Source: Takifugu bimaculatus
Taxonomy: Eukaryota; Chordata; Actinopteri; Tetraodontiformes; Tetraodontidae
NCBI GenBank assembly: GCA_004026145.2
Contig: CP034992.1
Location: 11,695,209-11,759,208 of the forward strand
Length of the DNA: 64,000 bases
Reading direction: 5' to 3'
This document shows positions 59,262 through 64,000 of the stretch, in pieces. A model generated the notes under the pieces. That model saw only the letters and a list, made by a program, of their open reading frames with translations. It made no database searches and had not been told where the DNA came from. The first letter of the stretch is position 1, and the number at the start of each line of letters is the position of its first letter. Position numbers and translations under genes: made by a program.

Positions 59262-61868
59262 CTAATTATGAGTCAAACACTGGAAACGGTTTTTGAAGAA
59301 CAGGAGGCTGTTTTTTATGTACACGTCTTTGGAGGAGGCCGCCGGATAACGGAACTTGGCGTAGGTTTTGTCGCTCTCCGACGGGCTGACCCAGGGGAGC
59401 CTGATCTTGGCGGCGTGGCTGACGACGACGTCGTCGCAGGATCCCACGTGCAGCGATCCCAAGCCATCGATGAAGAACTCTGCGAGGCAGCCAAAAGGAA
59501 ACCAGCCATGAGATTCACTCAGGGTCAGGGTGCCCTCCCCCGGTCTCCGACCCCACTCACCCAGGTGTGCCACCCTTGCCAGTCGAGGGTCAAAGCCGAC
59601 CTGCTGGACTTTGTCTGTGCGGGCCAGGAAGAAGTTGATGACGCCGTCGGTCACAACGCAGTTGGGGAATCCCTGGATGTTGTGGTGGAAGCCCCTCCTC
59701 ATGTGTAGGCAGTCCCCATCGTCCTCGCCCGGTTCAATGGAGATGGTCTGCCTGTAGGTGGCGGTGTAACCTGTGACCTCTCTGACGGCCCCTCCCACCT
59801 GGGCAGGAGTGGACGGTCAGGAAATCACGACAAACGGATATTAAACTAAAGACAGTACTGAGCTGCGACTCACCAGATCCAGAGTGGTCTTCTCCAAGAC
59901 CTCCACTAGTTTCTCCAGCTTGGTGTCAGCAGTGAAGATGAAGTCATCGTCCACCCACAGCAGATATTTGGTGGTCACCTGGGAGACGGCCAGGTTTCGC
60001 CCTGCAAACCAACCCTGCGGCACCACCCGACACGACACATCAGGCTCAACACGGTCGGCAGTAAACCAACAACGGGGGTCGTTCCCACCTTTCCAAAGGG
60101 CATGATGTAATGCTCGATGTTGGGCCCTGAGACGGCTTTGGGGTTTTCACTGTCGTCAGCGATCACTATGGTGACGGTAGGATAGTATCTTCTGATGCTG
60201 TTGATAAGATCTTGAAGCTTGTCGTACCGCAGGAAAGTCTTTGTAGCGACAGTCACGAGGGCGCTGATGTTATACTCTGCAGAGGCGGAAGAGGCGGTCG
60301 GCTGTTAGCGGCCAGAAGCTAAGAGCGCAGGTCTGCGCTGTTCTGCGTATGTCTGTTGCCTGGTTACCTCCGTTGGACCCTGTGTTGTACAGCTTCGGAG
60401 TCACGCCGTGACGGATCCTGATGCTGAACAGAGCTCGGTGGCCCTCGGACTGAAGCCGCACTGAAATGTGGAACAGAAAGGACGTCAATAAATCGCACAA
60501 GAGGTGAAAGGAGGTCAGAAATCTCCACAGACCCGTGTCCGCTGTGCTCGGGTGGAACAGCGTGTTCGTGTAGGTGACGAACTGCAGCTGCCGGTTCAGG
60601 TTCGGCAGGCGGCCGCTCGAAAGGCTCATGTGCATCTCGCCGTCGCCTTTGACCGTCACGCCGTCCACCTCTGCCGCCACATTCAGCGTCCCCAGAGTGG
60701 CGGCAATGTCTACCTGCAGCGGGGCGGAGAAGGGGGCGGAGTCAGTGGGATGACAGCGGCGTCACTGGGGGACATGCTAGCTTACTCACAGAGTACCGCT
60801 CTCTCCGACGGCTGTCGTGCAGGGCCAGGCCTACGCAGGGGAAACATATAGGATGTTTACGTTTAGCTCCCTAAACACACAGACAGATGAAGAGTCTCTG
60901 CATTTAGAGACGCGTCAGCATCGCTAGCGCTCCACGTGCTGCAGTTGGGATCAAATTCAGCCTCATTGGAATCGTTTTAAACCAAAAACCCGCTGCTTTG
61001 GTTTCCGTAGATGCTTTAACTGCCGCTTTTCACAACTAAAATTTGGATTTCACTCAGATCAATTGGTCCCTAAATTTCCCCAAAAGCCCAAACCCCCAAC
61101 CTGAGGTCTCGTTTCTTCTAGCAAATCGCATCCAGGTAAAGAAACATCATAAACCCTGAGTTTATAATCACTAGATGGAATCTGAAAACTGACGCTCATT
61201 TAGGCCTGAACAGTTTGAAATGCCCTCCTTACCTGGGATGATGATAGTCTTCAAGGGTCGAACCTCCACCCCCTGAGTTGGGTACTGTAGGGGATTATTG
61301 GCCTCGGCAAGGACGAGGACATCAGCAGACGTCTGCAGTCTGAAGAAGCAGCAGCATCTCTATTCCGGTCAGTGTCATCTGGGACATAAACATGGACATT
61401 AACGTGGCCTCACCTCTTCTGGAAGCTTTGGTACTCTTTGGCGCGTCTCTTCTTGATGTCCTCCAGCTCTGAGGCGTCGAAGGCCGTGTGAAGCGGCTGC
61501 GCCGACACGCGGGGGAACAGGAGCTGGGCAAAGGGCAGGTTCACTCCTCTGCCCTCACCTTCGCACACGCAGCCATTGCGCGCCAACAAGCTGCGGACGG
61601 ACGGACGGGAAGACGTCAGCGCACGCTCGCTCGCGTACCGGGACCCTTCGCTACAAGCGCACGTGTACCTGGCCACGTGGTCCCTCACGTGGAAGGAGAT
61701 GTTGCTCAGTCGGGGGTCCGCTTCTGGAAGCCTCTCCTGCAGATGCCCCTGATGCTGCCACACGTCCACGGCCGTGTACGCTCGGGTGGGCCACGAGTGG
61801 AGGAGGGCCAACACCAGCAGCACAGAGGCCAGGATGGCGAGCAGCAGCGTCTTCCTCAGGGAGCGCAT
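59262..61868 (-). CDS. b4galnt1: Beta-1,4-N-acetylgalactosaminyltransferase 1 (GM2/GD2 synthase)
   Basis: Ten coding exons (61669-61868, 61414-61590, 61233-61339, 60790-60830, 60533-60713, 60368-60460, 60089-60276, 59874-60014, 59561-59798, 59262-59479) give 527 residues (human 533). It is a type II Golgi protein: short basic tail MRSLRK, then a signal anchor (TLLLAILASVLLVLALL, about residues 7-23). The catalytic region includes ALVTVATKTFLRYDKLQDL, IVIADDSE, GWFAGRNLAVSQVTTKYLLW and the metal-binding VDDDF. VVTDGVINFFLARTDKVQQV and HLEFFIDGLGSL follow. The enzyme transfers GalNAc to GM3/GD3 to make GM2/GD2, the entry step of complex ganglioside synthesis. It lies beside arhgef25 as in human. 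The 41-nt exon is unusually small. Confidence 0.96.
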
Positions 61869-62159
61869 GCTTAAAACTGACAGACACTGACAGACACACT
61901 CAGACTTAATGCTTCATATTTAGGAAATATTATAGACTGTAAAATCCAATAGCTGCCCTGACATGCAAACATTAGTTAACTTTACTAGGTTATCAACAAT
62001 ATGCACTTATGACTTGTATTTATTAAGTAACAGTCAGTTGCATGGTGAAAAACGCAAAATACTTAGTGTTTAGAGTGAAGATTACTTTATTTATAGTTAA
62101 GCTCACAAGTGCACCTGCGCAGTAACAACATTCAGTCTCCCGCTCAGCTACCAATGATT

Positions 62160-62191
62160 TTGCGTCGTCTTGTTTATTCTTTTGAAGAAAG
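62160..62191 (+). other. Candidate 5'UTR exon of the right-edge gene
   Basis: A strong donor (GAAGAAAG|GTAAGTT) ends a segment without a usable ATG, about 530 bp upstream of the first coding exon seen. The exon start is not visible. Confidence 0.35.
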
Positions 62192-62397
62192 GTAAGTTAT
62201 CCATCATTTTTTGCCTGTTAATATGTTTTAATTACTGCTACGACTGTTAGCGTTAGCGAGCTAACGTTAGCCTAACAGGTTAAAACTTTGAAGGAGCGGT
62301 GGCCCGCTCTTTTTACGGAGAAACAAGTAAGTACCGACATTATAATTATAATAAAATAGTTTTTCCTTTGTGAGCCTTTTTTTGCAGTACTCCACCT

Positions 62398-62497
62398 CCT
62401 CTTCTGAATTCAGACTTTAATCTCAGAATTCAGAGAAAAAAGTCAGACATCTGAGAAATTCTGACTTTTTTCCTCAGAATCATGACTTTTTCCCAGA
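62398..62497. repeat. Fold-back simple repeat of TCAGAATT/AAGTCAGA motifs
   Basis: Alternating ATTCAGA, AAAAAAGTCAGA, ATTCTGACTTTTTT and TCAGAAT segments are mutually complementary, so the stretch can form hairpins. Motifs of this type recur in fish introns. Confidence 0.6.
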
Positions 62498-62719
62498 ACA
62501 GATTTTTTTTTTTACGCCTGTATTATTGGTTTTTTTTTGTTCAGTAGCTCTAATACTCTTCCCATCTTCTGTAGTTCTGCCATTCTGCCTCGTGACGAAA
62601 TACAAAATGGCAGTCTGCTAATTACTGTTGTAATAAAATTAAACTAACGGTTGTGAATGTGTTTTTCCACACTGGCCCAACCCTCTTTACTCACCATGTT
62701 TTTTTGCTGTGTGTTGCAG

Positions 62720-63910
62720 GTGTATGCAGAGTTCAACAGGGTAGTCACCAAGAACCTACAGGGGGACTTATTCGAGGCCCTGGACCGCCACACACCACGG
62801 TTGGTCAAGATCTTCAGGGCAAAGAAAGGAAGTGTGGGGCAGACCCTGACGGAGTTGGTGCAGCAAGTTCATGGGGGTAAGTCTATGAAAGGCTTTGTCT
62901 GTCTTTATTTCTCATGGTAAGGTGACTTCAAATAGTGATTGCTGTTTTGCTGCTTTTTTTTATTTTATTTTTTTGCAAAAATTGTTTTGTGCTGTAGTTT
63001 TTGAATGCTGCATTATCTTGAGCTTAATTTGTTCATCATCCACTTCTAAATCCTAAATCCTAAATCCAGATGTGACAGCAATGCGCACCATGGTAATCCG
63101 AGGCCTCCCTGTTCTACTTGGTGATGATCCCAGTGACTTCTACAACACCTGCTTTGTAAGTTATATTATGAGCCTCCTAAAGGAGCACACACAGTTATGG
63201 GGGGAAGAGAAGAGAAAGAGGGGGAGAGGAAAAGACAAGGAGAGGGGCAGAGCAGAGTAGTAGGAGATGGGGAGATGAGGAGAGGAGAAGGAGAGGGGGG
63301 GAGGAGAAAGAGATGGGGAGAGGGCTGCCTGAACCAGCCCTGACTAAAAGCTCTGTCATAGAGGAAGGTTTATGCCTAGACTTAAATGTAGAGAGTGTGT
63401 CTGCCTCTCTGACCCATGGAGAGAGCTGATTCCACAGTCATTATCAAATAAAGCAGAGATGCCTAAAAAAAATTAAAATGTTTTCTAGATTGATATAGTC
63501 CAGTGGCTGGCTTCCAGCTGTTAGCATTGCAACTTAGCTTAGCGCAAATCATGGCAGTGAATATTTTGTTCACTTTTACCGAACCACTGACTTCTATTCA
63601 CTGCCATTGCTTGCACTGAGCTAAGCCATGATGTTAGGAGCTGAAAGCCAGCTACTGCACGTACAGACACAAAAAAGATATTGATCATGTTGTCTCTCTA
63701 TGAAAATGATAGAGAAAGGGTTCTGTCGGGGTGCTGACTGTTGTCCCTGAAGATGAGCAACTCGTTCCAAATCAGCTCCACCTTCACCCAATATCTACTG
63801 CCATCATTGTTGAGGGAGGTATTGTAATGGATGATGTCCAGAACCTACCTGAGGCACTTTGCCTTTTGTTTGGATTGTCATACGCTTTACATTTAGACTA
63901 CCATTATTAA
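62720..63910 (+). CDS. Teleost-expanded SAMD3-like protein, partial or short gene model
   Basis: Three exons with matching phases (62720-62876, 63070-63155, 63713-63910) encode VYAEFNRVVTKNLQGDLFEA, then VTAMRTMVIRGLPVLLGDDP, then VGVLTVVPEDEQLVP and LPEALCLLFGLSYALHLDY. This arrangement (a residue-rich central region, an RT-VxRGLPVxLxxD motif and a terminal LFGLxYALHLDYP) is seen in a large teleost family often annotated as sterile alpha motif domain-containing protein 3-like or uncharacterised. The start codon is not visible. The frame ends DYHY and a stop at 63908-63910, shorter than the family's usual C-terminus, which suggests truncation or a degraded copy. Function unknown. The middle intron has taken in two repeat elements. 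Confidence 0.6.
63300..63445 (+). mobile_element. Distal fragment of the same interspersed element as at 43 kb
   Basis: Preceded by a GGAGA-rich tract, it carries CTGACTAAAAGCTCTGTCAT, AGGAAGGTTTATGCCTAGAC and GTGTCTGCCTCTCTGACCCA, parallel in order to the distal part of the element at 42936-43578. It lies in an intron of the SAMD3-like gene. Confidence 0.65.
63500..63658. mobile_element. Fold-back (MITE-like) element
   Basis: Two arms of about 60 bp are imperfect inverted repeats. The left begins CAGTGGCTGGCTTCCAGCTG and continues to ATGGCAGTGAAT; the right begins ATTCACTGCCATTGCTTGCA and ends GCTGAAAGCCAGCTACTG. The spacer is about 35 bp. This is the structure of a short non-autonomous DNA transposon. 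Confidence 0.7.
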
Positions 63911-64000
63911 ACATTAACATTAACAGTAACATTATTCAGGAATATAGAAGTGCACTTGTCAGCATGTTGGTTCTTGTGGTCTATAAACTGTTAGTTATTA

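Overview
This is vertebrate nuclear DNA from a compact teleost genome. Every gene except one is split by canonical introns, many of them only about 75-150 bp long. About a dozen protein genes fit in 64 kb, and the gaps carry CA/GT and ATC microsatellites, a minisatellite and fish-type dispersed repeats. The density suggests a pufferfish-like or other compact percomorph, but the species cannot be fixed from the window.

Layout, left to right: (1) first coding exon of a minus-strand secreted or receptor gene, probably erbb3, whose intron 1 fills 1-2050; (2) arf3 on minus, 6.6-7.5 kb, with a 5'UTR exon near 8.8 kb; (3) a HIPK-like protein kinase on plus, 9.8-11.5 kb; (4) fkbp11 on plus; (5) rps26 on plus, tail-to-tail with (6) ikzf4 on minus; (7) a Rheb-family GTPase, probably rhebl1, on plus; (8) a single-exon tectonic-1 (tctn1) on plus; (9) prkag1 on plus, tail-to-tail with (10) acvr1b on minus; (11) an ATC-repeat and mobile-element desert at 42-43.9 kb; (12) ankrd33 on minus; (13) arhgef25 on plus with two alternative first exons; (14) b4galnt1 on minus; (15) a three-exon fragment of a teleost-expanded SAMD3-like family on plus at the right edge.

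This is not an operon or a dedicated pathway. Most genes have human orthologues at several separate places along 12q13 (ARF3/FKBP11/PRKAG1/RHEBL1; ACVR1B/ANKRD33; ERBB3/RPS26/IKZF4; ARHGEF25/B4GALNT1), so the block is a shuffled and compacted version of one ancestral chromosome segment. Exon phases were checked arithmetically. All complete multi-exon models close in frame except prkag1 (one extra base) and arhgef25 (two extra bases).

Items most worth a second look are the intronless full-length tctn1 followed by an A-tract, the three isolated +1 frameshifts in conserved exons, the divergent HIPK-like kinase lacking the usual activation-loop tyrosine, a probable GC-AG intron in ikzf4, the phase-matched alternative N-termini of arhgef25, and several inverted or fold-back repeats. 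I found no evidence of a wholly new biological system.
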